Source of the DNA: Schaedlerella arabinosiphila
GTDB lineage: Bacteria; Bacillota; Clostridia; Lachnospirales; Lachnospiraceae
Reading direction: 5' to 3'
Assembly: GCF_003885045.1 (NCBI RefSeq)
Contig: NZ_RHJS01000002.1
Location: 682,001 to 746,000 of the forward strand
DNA: 64,000 nucleotides
Shown here: positions 54,227-63,529 of the stretch, piece by piece
How the letters are laid out: every line of letters begins with the position of its first letter
How positions within the stretch are numbered: position 1 is the stretch's first letter
Position numbers and translations under genes: made by a program
Notes under the pieces: generated by a model
The model's database searches: none
Told to the model about the DNA's origin: nothing
The model's input: only the letters and a program-made list of their open reading frames with translations

Positions 54227-55076
54227 ACAATTTAAAAATAAAATTGCGGTCAGACAGATTGATGCAGTTTTATCAGAAGGGATATATGGTTTTTTAGGCG
54301 CTAACGGCGCAGGAAAGACGACACTTTTGCAGATGATCTGTGGAATTATTGAACCTACATCCGGAGAAGTAAAGGTAAATGGTGAAAATAATATACAGAT
54401 GGGGGAGCGGTTCCGGGATATATTGGGATATCTGCCGCAGGAATTTGGATATACACCAGGTTTTACCGCGAAGGATTTTATGCTGTATATCGCTTCCATT
54501 AAAGGCTTGGAGCCCAAATATGCAAAGAGAAAAACAATAGAACTCTTAAGATTGGTAAATTTGGAAAAAGAGACAAACAGCAAAATAAGGACTTTTTCGG
54601 GTGGGATGAAACGAAGACTGGGAATCGCGCAGGCTTTGCTAAATGATCCTAAGATTCTCATTTTGGATGAACCGACGGCAGGCCTGGACCCGAAAGAACG
54701 GGCATATTTCCGCAATATTATATCCGAAATGTCAAAAGATAAGATCATCATTATATCGACTCATATTGTATCGGATATAGAATACATTTCTGATCAGGTA
54801 CTGGTGATGAAAAAAGGAGATTTTATTTTACAGGGCACACCGGAAGAACTGCTTGATAAAGTGAAAGGGGAAGTGTGGTCGTGCCGTATCCCCCATAAAA
54901 AATGGGTAGGATTTGAATCCCGGTACTGCGTTGTTAATTCGCATGTGCTGGCAAATGATGTGGATGCCAGAATTGTATCTTTGGAAGCTCCTATTGACGG
55001 AGCCGTCAATGTGGAGCCAACTTTGGAGGACTTATATCTGAAGTGTTTTTCTGATGAAATGGAAGCGGGGGAGTGA
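54198..55076 (+). CDS. ABC transporter ATP-binding protein
   Basis: 292 residues, ATG 54198 after AGGAGG. Walker A is GANGAGKTT, the signature FSGGMKRRLGIAQ, and Walker B ILILDEPTAGLD; the H-loop lies in IIISTHIVSD. It is of the BcrA/NatA exporter type with a 70-residue C-terminal extension. Its stop overlaps the permease start as GTGA, so the two are coupled. Confidence 0.92.
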   Translation: MQLIMEHLSKQFKNKIAVRQIDAVLSEGIYGFLGANGAGKTTLLQMICGIIEPTSGEVKVNGENNIQMGERFRDILGYLPQEFGYTPGFTAKDFMLYIASIKGLEPKYAKRKTIELLRLVNLEKETNSKIRTFSGGMKRRLGIAQALLNDPKILILDEPTAGLDPKERAYFRNIISEMSKDKIIIISTHIVSDIEYISDQVLVMKKGDFILQGTPEELLDKVKGEVWSCRIPHKKWVGFESRYCVVNSHVLANDVDARIVSLEAPIDGAVNVEPTLEDLYLKCFSDEMEAGE

Positions 55077-56317
55077 AGCGGATGGGTGGAATGATTAAAT
55101 ATGAGTGGAAGAAGATCTGGAAAAACAGACTGACGCAGATATCAATGATTGGATGTAGTCTATTTTTGCTTTTTTGTGTATATATGAGTATTATCGAAAT
55201 CACGACAACAGATGAGAATGGACAGGCGATCAGTGGAATGAGCGCTGTTGAAAGACTGAAAGATATACAGCAGCGGCAGGAACTGACACAGGATAGAGTG
55301 GATGAAATTGTGAATCAGTATTTGACGTATATTCATGATCCCAATACAAGTTCAAATAACGAAGCGTATTATTATCTGTCTGAGGAGCAATATAAAAAAT
55401 TTTTCCTGCCCAATAGAGATCTGTTGATGATGATTGGAAATATATACCGAGATTCGGGAAGTGAGGAGAGCGTGATAGATGCTCTTGAAAGGAATGTTGG
55501 CAAAGATTTTCGGCAGGCCCGGCTTGAGCGTGATCTGAAAATAATTCATTTAAGAGAAGAGTCGGGTAAGCTTACTTCCATAGAGGCAGATTCTTGGGAA
55601 AAGGAAGCGGAAAAAATACCAGAATATCAATATGGGTATCAGAAAGGATGGGAAATGATCCTGAATACGCTGTCGTGGCCTGTCATGATCATGATGATCA
55701 TCTGTATTGGAATCGCGCCGATCTTTTCCGGGGAATATCAATCAAAATGCGACTCACTGTTTTTATGTATGAAATATGGAAAAAGTAAGTTGATAACAGC
55801 CAAAATTATTACGGTGTGGCTATTTACAACCTGTGTATCTTTGGGAATTACTTTGAGTTATTCGGCAGTCTATCTTGGACTTCTTGGCAGGGCTGGCGCG
55901 GACTTGCCGATTCAGCTGGTATATCCAACGCGAGCAGTTGGCTACCATTTAACAATAGGAGAGGCAGTGATTTATGCATTAATTTTGTCTTACATCCTTA
56001 CCTTGGGGATTTCCGGAATCACAATTTTGATATCCGCATTATTAAATAACACCTATGGCGTGATTATTATTATGTTTCTTTTTATTATCCTGCCAACCTT
56101 TTTGTCGGTGAATACGGGATGGTATACCTGGAACCATATAGTGTCATTATTGCCGTCAAAGATCGTGGACTTCGGGTTCAATTCCTATACGGCCTACAGC
56201 ATAGGAAACGTAGTAATAAGGTGGCCGGATATGGCAATGCTCATAAACGGGGCGGGCGCTGTTCTGTTTTCCGCGGCGGGGTATTGGATTTTCAAAAACC
56301 ATCAGGTAAATAAGTAA
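55073..56317 (+). CDS. ABC-2 type transporter permease
   Basis: 414 residues from GTG 55073. A first helix (IGCSLFLLFCVYMSIIEI), a large extracellular loop of about 150 residues, then five helices in the C-terminal half (WPVMIMMIICIGIAPIFSGE onward). The pattern fits ABC-2 permeases of bacteriocin- or lipid-export pumps. Partner of the ATPase just upstream; controlled with the sigma factor. Confidence 0.82.
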   Translation: MKRMGGMIKYEWKKIWKNRLTQISMIGCSLFLLFCVYMSIIEITTTDENGQAISGMSAVERLKDIQQRQELTQDRVDEIVNQYLTYIHDPNTSSNNEAYYYLSEEQYKKFFLPNRDLLMMIGNIYRDSGSEESVIDALERNVGKDFRQARLERDLKIIHLREESGKLTSIEADSWEKEAEKIPEYQYGYQKGWEMILNTLSWPVMIMMIICIGIAPIFSGEYQSKCDSLFLCMKYGKSKLITAKIITVWLFTTCVSLGITLSYSAVYLGLLGRAGADLPIQLVYPTRAVGYHLTIGEAVIYALILSYILTLGISGITILISALLNNTYGVIIIMFLFIILPTFLSVNTGWYTWNHIVSLLPSKIVDFGFNSYTAYSIGNVVIRWPDMAMLINGAGAVLFSAAGYWIFKNHQVNK

Positions 56318-56320
56318 AAG

Positions 56321-56379
56321 TTTACGTACAGAAGCTTCTGTACTGTGGAAAAAGGAATCCTTTTTTCCACAGTACGTAA
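56321..56379 (+). terminator. Nested hairpin terminator
   Basis: TTACGTAC/GTACGTAA outer arms enclose TACAGAAGCTTCTGTA and a strong stem CTGTGGAAAAAGGA with TCCTTTTTTCCACAG. It separates the sigma/ABC operon from the following fragment. Confidence 0.65.
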
Positions 56380-56393
56380 GGAGAGGTGACTAT

Positions 56394-56733
56394 TTGAAAG
56401 AAAGTAAGACATTTAATAACACTCTATATTGTATTAAATATATTTGGAAAATAGACAAACAATACATTCTGTTGATGATTACGATTTCAGTTCTTACAAG
56501 TATATTTAATGTAATAAATCTCAGCATTTTACGATATATTACGAACACTCTTATGAAAAAAGAAACCGGTTATTTTCTTGGAATAATAGGGATTATGTTT
56601 CTCTTATCAACTGTTATTGCAGTTATCAATGGGAGTGCCAGCTATTTATTTGAGCCGCTATTACAAAATCGTATAGTGGAAAGGATACAGAAAGACATTT
56701 ATACAAAGGCAAAAAAGTTTAGCTTGGAAGAAG
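56394..56733 (+). pseudogene. ABC exporter (type 1 fold), N-terminal fragment
   Basis: TTG 56394 after GGAGAGGTGA starts a protein with helices QYILLMITISVLTSIFNVIN and FLGIIGIMFLLSTVIAVING, typical of the first membrane helices of ATP-driven exporters. At about residue 113 (KKFSLEE) it joins, out of frame, an unrelated DUF4885-like gene. The remaining helices and the ATPase domain are absent. Confidence 0.75.
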
Positions 56734-58275
56734 GAAAATGGAATCCAGATTCCAGAAGGGCAGTCCCTCCGCCTGACAGTAGATTCCTGCGACTACTATA
56801 TCCGGGTGGAAGGGCTGGAGGATAAATCGCTGGCAGAATCAATTGAAAAGGTACTGAACCAGGGGCAAAATGGATTTAATTTATTTACCCATATCCAAAG
56901 ATGCGCGCCGTCAAAATTCGGATATGATAACCCTTCCCAATATAACTCGGAGACAGCTGAAAAATCCGTACTCTACCATCTTGTGAAAGAAATGACAGGC
57001 TATGACCTCCGTGAGCTTCAAAATGAAGACGGAAAGTTTTATACGCCGGATGGGAGCGATCTGTGGCTGGAGTTAAAGGAAAAAGCCGAAGCCTATTCTC
57101 CGTTCCAGCTGGAGAAATATCAGGAAGGCTATGAGAAGCTGGCGAAAACCGGATGGGAAGGCTCTCCGGATTATGCCCTGAGCCTGGAGTACAAAGATCA
57201 GCATTTGCTGGATATTGATACGGAATATGGCTATGGCGTCGGCCAGACGGACTGGCAGGAGGAATTACTTCCGAATCTGCCTGCGGAAGGTGAAGAGGAG
57301 GAAACGATAGAGGGAGAGAACGTGCCACAGGAGCAGACGGAAGCAAAAAGTATCGGGGAGGTATCACAGGATGAAAAGGTTTCCGGGAAACCTGCAGACC
57401 CGAATCACGCATTTCCTAAATTTAATCCGGCGCTTAAGTATGCAAAGTACCTGAAAGTATTGGACGAATATTATGAAAAACAGAACGAAGAGAACCTGAG
57501 ATTTGCAAATCCGGAAGGGCATATCCGTGATAAATACTATAATCCAAAATCCCCCTATTACATCCGGGGATTGTCACCGCTGGAACGGGAGATCGGGATG
57601 GAGCAGGAGATCGGGATGCTGTGCGGCAGGGAGCCGTCTCTCAATGGTTACGATCCGGTGATCCAGAGGACATTTGGAGGCTGTAATTCCTTTCAGGCCG
57701 ATCAGGAATACAATCAGGAAATGCGCGGACAAATCAATGACTGTATCAATCAGATCTTTTCAGCGAACGGAATCGTAATCCCTGACGGCACAGAACTGCG
57801 TCTGACAGTAGATCCGTATGATTACAGGATCCATGCGGAGGGAGTGGAAAAGGATCTTGCCGCGGAGATTGAGTCTGCATTGAATTTCGGAGAGAATGGC
57901 CATTCTCTTTACAACCATATTTCATACTGCAATCAGAGCAATATCAATATAGGACAGCAGGGATCAAACCAGTATGTGCAGGGGGATAAGGCGAAAGCGG
58001 CAGTCTACCATATGGTAAAGCAGCTTACCGATTATGATCTGAGAACGCTGGAAAATAAAAACGGCAGATTCTATACTCCTGACGGCAGCGATCTGTGGGA
58101 GGTTCTTTCGAATAAATATAAGGAAATGGCTGAAAGCGGAGAGGCAGTCTCCTTTAGGCTCGAAGATTATTACGATCAATACCGGCGAATCGCAAAAGAA
58201 GGATGGAACAGGGGAATTGACGCGGTTCTTACGATAGGATACAAAAATGGTGTATTGTTTGATGCCGCAGTATAA
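56734..58275 (+). pseudogene. DUF4885-like protein, 5'-truncated, with two repeated modules
   Basis: The frame can be followed from ENGIQIPEGQSLRLTVD at 56734 to the stop at 58275 (513 residues). It holds two copies of a module: RLTVDSCDYYIRVEGLEDKS and RLTVDPYDYRIHAEGVEKDL, each leading to FYTPDGSDLW. The second copy has about 110 extra upstream residues that the first lacks, so the true gene began farther upstream. No start codon or ribosome site precedes it. The family name is tentative. Confidence 0.55.
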
Positions 58276-58315
58276 ACAGTTTTCGAAAACAAAAATTTCC
58301 ATTCTCTATTTAGAA

Positions 58316-58712
58316 ATGGGTTTTAATAAAGCGAGGGAAGAACGGAAGTGGAAACAATGGAAGGAAACGGAAGAGACACTGCTTCGAACCCTGGGTATGG
58401 GACGAGGAATCCATACTGGAATTAAGAAGCAGTGACTGGGAGGAATTTAAGAGTGAAAGACGCTTTCAGGATCATCGGGCATCCTTCCCACAACATTTTG
58501 ATTGGGGAAGTCCAACAGAGGTTGAGCAAGAGATTGATAACATTTCCGCATTGTTGGATTCCATTGATGATGAACATCTTTTACATATCCTGCTGGATAC
58601 AGGACGAAAGAATCTACAAATACTATTGATGAAAATGATGGGATATTCAATAGCAGAAATAGCAGGCGAATTTGGAACTATAAATGGGCAAATTCAGAAA
58701 ATTGCACAATAA
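58316..58712 (+). pseudogene. Sigma-70-like HTH protein of conjugative elements, frameshifted
   Basis: ATG 58316 encodes MGFNKAREERKWKQWKETEE up to LGMG. From 58399 a frame one base over encodes DEESILELRSSDWEEFKSER, then LLDSIDDEHLLHILLDTGRK and MMGYSIAEIAG to the stop at 58712. Together they match small sigma-like proteins found in Tn4451/CTn-type elements. One extra G near 58397 breaks the gene. Confidence 0.7.
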
Positions 58713-58714
58713 GT

Positions 58715-58975
58715 TTATGCGACCAATGCCAAAACATCCTCAAAAAGAGCGTGTCTTGCCCCACACTGGTAGACGAACCGGAGCCGTTCTTCCTGGATAT
58801 GGCTATAGATATAAGTGTAGCCATCTTCAAAAGACATGGCTTCGCCACATCCAGTACATGCAATCAAATGTGCCAGCGACATCAATAACCAGTACCTCCG
58901 GATTCCTCTCGATGAACGAACCTGGTACTTGTCAAATGACAATCTGTTTTTTGACTGACGAAAAAATACCTCCAC
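58715..58975 (-). pseudogene. Transposase C-terminal relic
   Basis: On the minus strand, MEVFFRQSKNRLSFDKYQVR and RGIRRYWLLMSLAHLIACTG match the end of DDE transposases in which IE-x-FFR carries the last catalytic glutamate. The protein continues with CGEAMSFEDG to a stop at 58715. No upstream part of the gene is present. Confidence 0.65.
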
Positions 58976-59064
58976 CGGTCACGAGGCTGACATCTGCATC
59001 TAGCCCGGAAGCCAAGAAATACCAGAGTAAAATTGGTTGATCATGATACTGCCGCTCAAAAAGG

Positions 59065-59093
59065 TTGACAACGTAAAAGGGAGACAATATACT
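59065..59093 (+). promoter_or_regulatory. Repeated promoter element, copy 2
   Basis: TTGACA (59065-59070), 17-base spacer, TATACT (59088-59093). Copy of the element at 51041, with AAAAAGG before it and GAGACAATATAC across the -10. It precedes the 90-residue gene at 59132. Confidence 0.75.
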
Positions 59094-59131
59094 AAAACCA
59101 AGAAACAAAAGGACTGGAGGTGGACGTTTCA

Positions 59132-59404
59132 ATGCAGGAAAAAGATGTGGATGTCAAAGCTGCCGCGGAACCCTCTGTACAGGAGCTTCGGGAACGTTCT
59201 TATGAATTTGGACTGCCGGATTACCTGCAGCATGATCTGGACGCTTATAAAGAAGGCCTGGAAAAAGGATCTTCCCTGCTTGACTGCCTGTGGGGGGAGT
59301 TATACGGGAGCATCAACACAGCAGAAATCAGCGCCGGCGCGATCACTCCGGAGCATGCGGACTATCTGCGGAAAAAATTCCTTTGGGGAGGCCAGGAGAA
59401 TTGA
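59132..59404 (+). CDS. Small acidic hypothetical protein of conjugative-element type
   Basis: 90 residues, ATG 59132 with GGAGGT ten bases upstream. The sequence is SYEFGLPDYLQHDLDAYKEG, then LLDCLWGELYGSINTAEISA and EHADYLRKKFLWG. I recall similar proteins in Lachnospiraceae mobile elements, function unknown. Soluble and helical. It has its own promoter and a terminator. Confidence 0.65.
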   Translation: MQEKDVDVKAAAEPSVQELRERSYEFGLPDYLQHDLDAYKEGLEKGSSLLDCLWGELYGSINTAEISAGAITPEHADYLRKKFLWGGQEN

Positions 59405-59465
59405 TTAAATAAGACATACAGAATACCTGTCGCTGGCAACGCTTTTGCATACGATGGCATACAAA

Positions 59466-59496
59466 GGAACTGGAAAATTTCCAGTTCCTTTTTTCA
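59466..59496. terminator. Intrinsic terminator
   Basis: GGAACTGGAAA and its complement (59466-59488) form a long stem followed by TTTTTTC. It closes the accessory region before the mannoside transporter operon. Confidence 0.85.
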
Positions 59497-59935
59497 ATTC
59501 CACATATAATTTTTCCACTTTCCCATGTCTCCGCCATAGAATTTGTGCATGGAAACTGAAAGTTTTCAACTAGGAATCAAATCTCCATCTGGTATATAAT
59601 GTAATTGTTCAGAACAGTTCAGGACGTAGAAATGATTTCATAAAGATGACAGAAAGAAGCCGAGGATCGTTATCGTTTATTCATGGGCCGTGCACTGCGC
59701 TGCACGGTCACAGGCCAGCATAGTATTGGGGCTGGAATCCGGCCTCTTGCCGCAAGGCAATTTTAAACAGGCCGGATTCGCTGCTGTGAACATCGCGGAT
59801 GTGAACAGCAGCCGGCAATCTTCCGTTATCCGCCGCATCTGCGAGACAGCCGATGCGGGAGAAGCATCTGACACCGCAGGACGTGCAGATCCCAGCGGTG
59901 AAACACTATCTGAAAGTGAAGGAGGTTGTGATGCA
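59497..59935 (+). promoter_or_regulatory. Leader of the mannoside transporter operon
   Basis: TATAAT at 59595-59600 with an upstream TTTTCAAC is the best promoter, though its -35 is weak, as expected for an activator-dependent gene. Near it TGAAAGTTTTCA (59566-59577) is palindromic. The region to 59935 is an open leader of about 330 nt; an in-frame extension of the permease there lacks a ribosome site and looks non-coding. Confidence 0.5.
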
Positions 59936-60883
59936 ATGCACGACAAAAAAGTAAAGAAGAGGGGATTTTTTTCGAAGCTTAAGACCAACAAAGAGCTGCT
60001 GATCCTAAGCGCCCCGGGTGCAGTCTGGTTTTTTCTGTTTGCCTACCTGCCTTTGTTCGGGATTCTGGTGGCATTTAAGAAATACAGGTTGTCGGGCAAT
60101 TTTTTCCAGAGCCTGATCTCCAGCGAATTTGTAGGGCTGGATAACTTTAAATTCCTGTTCAGCAGCGGGGATGCCTGGATCATCCTGCGGAACACGGTAC
60201 TGTACAACGTGGCGTTTATCGTTCTCGGAATCGTACTTCCGGTGATCGTGGCCCTGCTTTTAAATGAACTGAAAAATAAAGGAATGGCGAAGATCTACCA
60301 GAGCTCCATGTTCCTGCCCTATTTCCTGTCATGGGTTGTGGTCAGCTACTGCGTGTTCGCGTTCCTGAACCCGGAAAAAGGCTATTTCAACGCGGTGCTC
60401 CAGCAGTTCGGCCAGGACAGCGTTTCCTGGTATACGGAGAAAAAATACTGGCCCTTTATCATCATTTTCATGAGCCAGTGGAAAGGCGTGGGCTACAACA
60501 CCGTCGTATACCTGGCGTCCATCTGCGGCATTGACAAGACCTATTACGAAGCCGCCGTACTGGACGGGGCCACCAAATGGCAGCAGATCAAGTACATCAC
60601 CCTGCCCCTTTTGCGGCCGGTTATCACGATCCTGCTGATCATGTCCATCGGGGGCATTTTCAAGGCAGACTTCGGGCTGTTCTACCAGCTTCCCAAGGAT
60701 TCCGGCCCTCTGTACCCGGTGACAAACGTACTGGATACCTACATTTTCCGGGCGTTGAAGACCAGCGGCGAGATCGGGATGAGCTCGGCGGCGGCGCTGT
60801 TCCAGTCCACGGTCGGATTTGTACTGATCATGATCGCCAACAAGATCGTGTCCAAGGTGGACAGCGAAAACTCGTTATTCTAA
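59936..60883 (+). CDS. Oligosaccharide ABC transporter permease, LplB type
   Basis: 315 residues from ATG 59936, which has GAAGGAGGT upstream. First helix ELLILSAPGAVWFFLFAYLP, then LFGILVAFKKYRL. The EAA loop is YYEAAVLDGATKWQQIKYIT. It ends in a typical IMIANKIVSKVDSENSLF. With the YtcP-type protein it forms the channel for oligosaccharides, presumably alpha-mannosides, given the enzymes at 37.8-42.3 kb. Confidence 0.92.
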   Translation: MHDKKVKKRGFFSKLKTNKELLILSAPGAVWFFLFAYLPLFGILVAFKKYRLSGNFFQSLISSEFVGLDNFKFLFSSGDAWIILRNTVLYNVAFIVLGIVLPVIVALLLNELKNKGMAKIYQSSMFLPYFLSWVVVSYCVFAFLNPEKGYFNAVLQQFGQDSVSWYTEKKYWPFIIIFMSQWKGVGYNTVVYLASICGIDKTYYEAAVLDGATKWQQIKYITLPLLRPVITILLIMSIGGIFKADFGLFYQLPKDSGPLYPVTNVLDTYIFRALKTSGEIGMSSAAALFQSTVGFVLIMIANKIVSKVDSENSLF

Positions 60884-60901
60884 GAAAGGAGATAGGAGAA
60901 A

Positions 60902-61864
60902 ATGTCATTACTGAATTTAAAAGAGCGTGCTTATGAGAAAAAGCTGCGGAAGCTGGAAGACGCGCAGTGCAGCTACAACTCCATAAAAAGCTCCACCAAT
61001 GTACTGTTTAATACGATCCTGACGATCCTGTCCCTTCTGAGCGTGATCCCGTTTATCTTCGTCATCATCATTTCGCTGACGGACGAGGAAAGCCTGGCCA
61101 TGAACGGCTACCGGTTTATCCCGGAAAAATGGAGCTTTTATGCATACGAATACATCGTCAGCGCGGGAGAAAATATCATCAGAAGCTACGGCGTGACCAT
61201 CCTGGTAACGGTGACGGGAACGCTTCTGGGGCTGCTTCTGACCGGAACCTACGCATACGCGCTTTCCAGAAAAACCTACGAGTTCCGCTCCTTTTTTACA
61301 AAGGTGATCACGATCCCCATGCTGTTTTCCGGCGGTATGATCGCCAATTACCTGATCGTGACCAAGGTGCTGATGCTGAAAAATACCATCTGGGCGCTGA
61401 TCTTGCCCTTATGCCTGAACTCCTACAACATCATCGTGCTGCGGACATTTTTCAAAACAAGCATTCCCGATTCGGTGGTGGAGTCGGCAAAGATCGACGG
61501 GGCGTCAGAGTGGCACCTGTTCTTTAAGATCGTCATTCCCATGGCGCTGCCGGGGCTGGCAACCATCGGACTGTTTTTAACATTGGGCTACTGGAACGAC
61601 TGGTTTAATGCTATGATGTACATGGACGACAAAACCTGGATTCCGCTGCAGTATTTGCTGATCCAGATTGAGAGCTCCATCGACTGGCTGGCCAGCAACA
61701 AGTCCATGATGGGTGTGGACGGCATCCAGGCAGCGGCCAACCTGCCCAAGGAAACGATCAAGATGGCCATTGTTGTAATCTCCACGCTGCCGATCATCTT
61801 TGCCTATCCGTTTTTCCAGAGGTACTTTGTAAACGGGCTGACCATCGGGGCGGTAAAGGAGTAA
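60902..61864 (+). CDS. Oligosaccharide ABC transporter permease, YtcP type
   Basis: 320 residues, ATG 60902 after AAAGGAGATAGG. Helices include FNTILTILSLLSVIPFIFVI; the EAA loop is VESAKIDGASEWHLFFKIVI; the end is YPFFQRYFVNGLTIGAVKE. Second channel subunit of the transporter, 18 bases after its partner. Confidence 0.92.
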   Translation: MSLLNLKERAYEKKLRKLEDAQCSYNSIKSSTNVLFNTILTILSLLSVIPFIFVIIISLTDEESLAMNGYRFIPEKWSFYAYEYIVSAGENIIRSYGVTILVTVTGTLLGLLLTGTYAYALSRKTYEFRSFFTKVITIPMLFSGGMIANYLIVTKVLMLKNTIWALILPLCLNSYNIIVLRTFFKTSIPDSVVESAKIDGASEWHLFFKIVIPMALPGLATIGLFLTLGYWNDWFNAMMYMDDKTWIPLQYLLIQIESSIDWLASNKSMMGVDGIQAAANLPKETIKMAIVVISTLPIIFAYPFFQRYFVNGLTIGAVKE

Positions 61865-61936
61865 GAGCAGGCCGGACAGCGGATTCTGCGTTTAGAATTA
61901 TGGAAGAAAAATAGAAGAAAAAAGGAGAATTTGATC

Positions 61937-63421
61937 ATGAGATGGAATAAAAAGTGGATGGCACTGACAATTGCGTCCGCACTTGCGGCCGGAAGTTTAG
62001 CAGGCTGCGTAGGAAAAGGGGAGACCAACGAGAGCGGAGAAGAGATCACGGAGCTGACCTGGTACCAGGTGGGGGATTCCCAGAACGACGACCAGACGGT
62101 CCTGGAAAAGGTGAACGAGTACACCCAGGAAAAGATCGGCGTAAAATTAAACATTGTAAAAGTAGGCTGGGGAGACTATAATCAGAAGATGCAGGTAGTC
62201 ATCAATACCGGCGATGCATGGGATCTGTGCTTTACCTGTTCCTGGGCCAACGATTATCTTCAGAACGCCCAGAAGGGTGCATTTCTCGAGCTGGACGGCC
62301 TGATCCAGGAGCAGGAAATGTACGAGCGGATCGACCCGCGTTTCTGGGAGGCGGCCAAGGTAGGCGGAGTGACCTACGGCGTGCCCAGTGAGAAGGAGAT
62401 CGGAAACTGCCCCATGTGGGTATTTACCAAAGAATATGTAGACAAATACGACATCCCATATGAAGAGATCCATTCCCTGGAAGACTTAGAGCCCTGGCTT
62501 AAGCTGATCAAGGAAAAAGAGCCGGATGTGGTGCCGCTGTATCTGACCAAAGACTATACGGCGCCTACCTATATGGATAAGATCCAGGACCCGGTGGGCA
62601 TCGAATACGGAGACGATTCTCTGACCGTGAAAAATGTTTTCGAAACCGAGAGAATGAAATCCACCCTTGCAACCATGCGCAAATATTATACAGAAGGCTA
62701 TATCAACAAAGACGCGGCTACCGCTTCCGACGACAAATCCATCAAGCGTTTTGTCACAAAGGGCGACGGCCAGCCATACGCGGAGCTGATCTGGGGCAAG
62801 GACCTGGGGTATGAAGTGGTGGCTACCCAGATCATGGATACGAAGATCACCAATGCTTCTGCCAGAGGGGCGCTGACGGCTGTCAACAAAAATTCCGAGC
62901 ATCCCGAAAAAGCCATTGCACTGCTCAACCTGATCAACACCGACGAATATCTGCGGAACCTGCTGAACTACGGAATCGAAGGCGTACACTGGGAGAAGGC
63001 GGAGCCGGACGCATCCGAGGTCGAGGCTGCAGAGGGAAAAGATTATGTCTATGACTTCAAGATCAAGCTGGACGAAGCGGCGAAAAAAGACTATTCTGTG
63101 CCTTACTGGGTGCAGGGAGGACTGTTCAACACCTATGTATTAGATAACGAGCCTCTGGACAAATGGGCAACCTTCAAGGAGTTCAACGATGCCTCCGAGG
63201 AAGCGCCGTCCTTTGGGTTCGACTTCGACCTGGACCCGGTCAGCACCCAGGTAGCGGGCTTCCGGAATGTCCTGGATGAATTTGGAAAATCCCTGTATAC
63301 AGGAAGCGTGGACCCGGAGGAATACCTTCCGCAGCTTCAGAAGAAGCTGGAGGCAACCGGCGTGCAGGACGTGATCGACGAGATGCAGAGCCAGATTGAT
63401 GAATGGAAGGACGGAAAGTAA
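61937..63421 (+). CDS. Extracellular solute-binding lipoprotein
   Basis: 494 residues from ATG 61937 (AGGAGA nine bases upstream). Lipobox LAGC with cysteine 24. After an acidic spacer the body starts ELTWYQVGDSQNDDQTVLEK, with INTGDAWDLCFTCSWANDYL near residue 90. DUF3502-like features appear in the C-terminal third. It delivers sugar to the two permeases just upstream, probably mannosides. Confidence 0.9.
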   Translation: MRWNKKWMALTIASALAAGSLAGCVGKGETNESGEEITELTWYQVGDSQNDDQTVLEKVNEYTQEKIGVKLNIVKVGWGDYNQKMQVVINTGDAWDLCFTCSWANDYLQNAQKGAFLELDGLIQEQEMYERIDPRFWEAAKVGGVTYGVPSEKEIGNCPMWVFTKEYVDKYDIPYEEIHSLEDLEPWLKLIKEKEPDVVPLYLTKDYTAPTYMDKIQDPVGIEYGDDSLTVKNVFETERMKSTLATMRKYYTEGYINKDAATASDDKSIKRFVTKGDGQPYAELIWGKDLGYEVVATQIMDTKITNASARGALTAVNKNSEHPEKAIALLNLINTDEYLRNLLNYGIEGVHWEKAEPDASEVEAAEGKDYVYDFKIKLDEAAKKDYSVPYWVQGGLFNTYVLDNEPLDKWATFKEFNDASEEAPSFGFDFDLDPVSTQVAGFRNVLDEFGKSLYTGSVDPEEYLPQLQKKLEATGVQDVIDEMQSQIDEWKDGK

Positions 63422-63529
63422 AGCTGTTTCTTATAAGCGGCCGGCCCGGCCGTGAAAAACAACTGTAAATGCGCCGCTTCCGCTGAGACATGCGGGAGCG
63501 GTGAATTATGCGAGAGGAGCGATGGAACA

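Noticed and set aside
59690..59935. N-terminal extension of the LplB-type permease
   Set aside because: The extension lacks a ribosome site and resembles no permease; ATG 59936 has GAAGGAGGT and gives the usual length.
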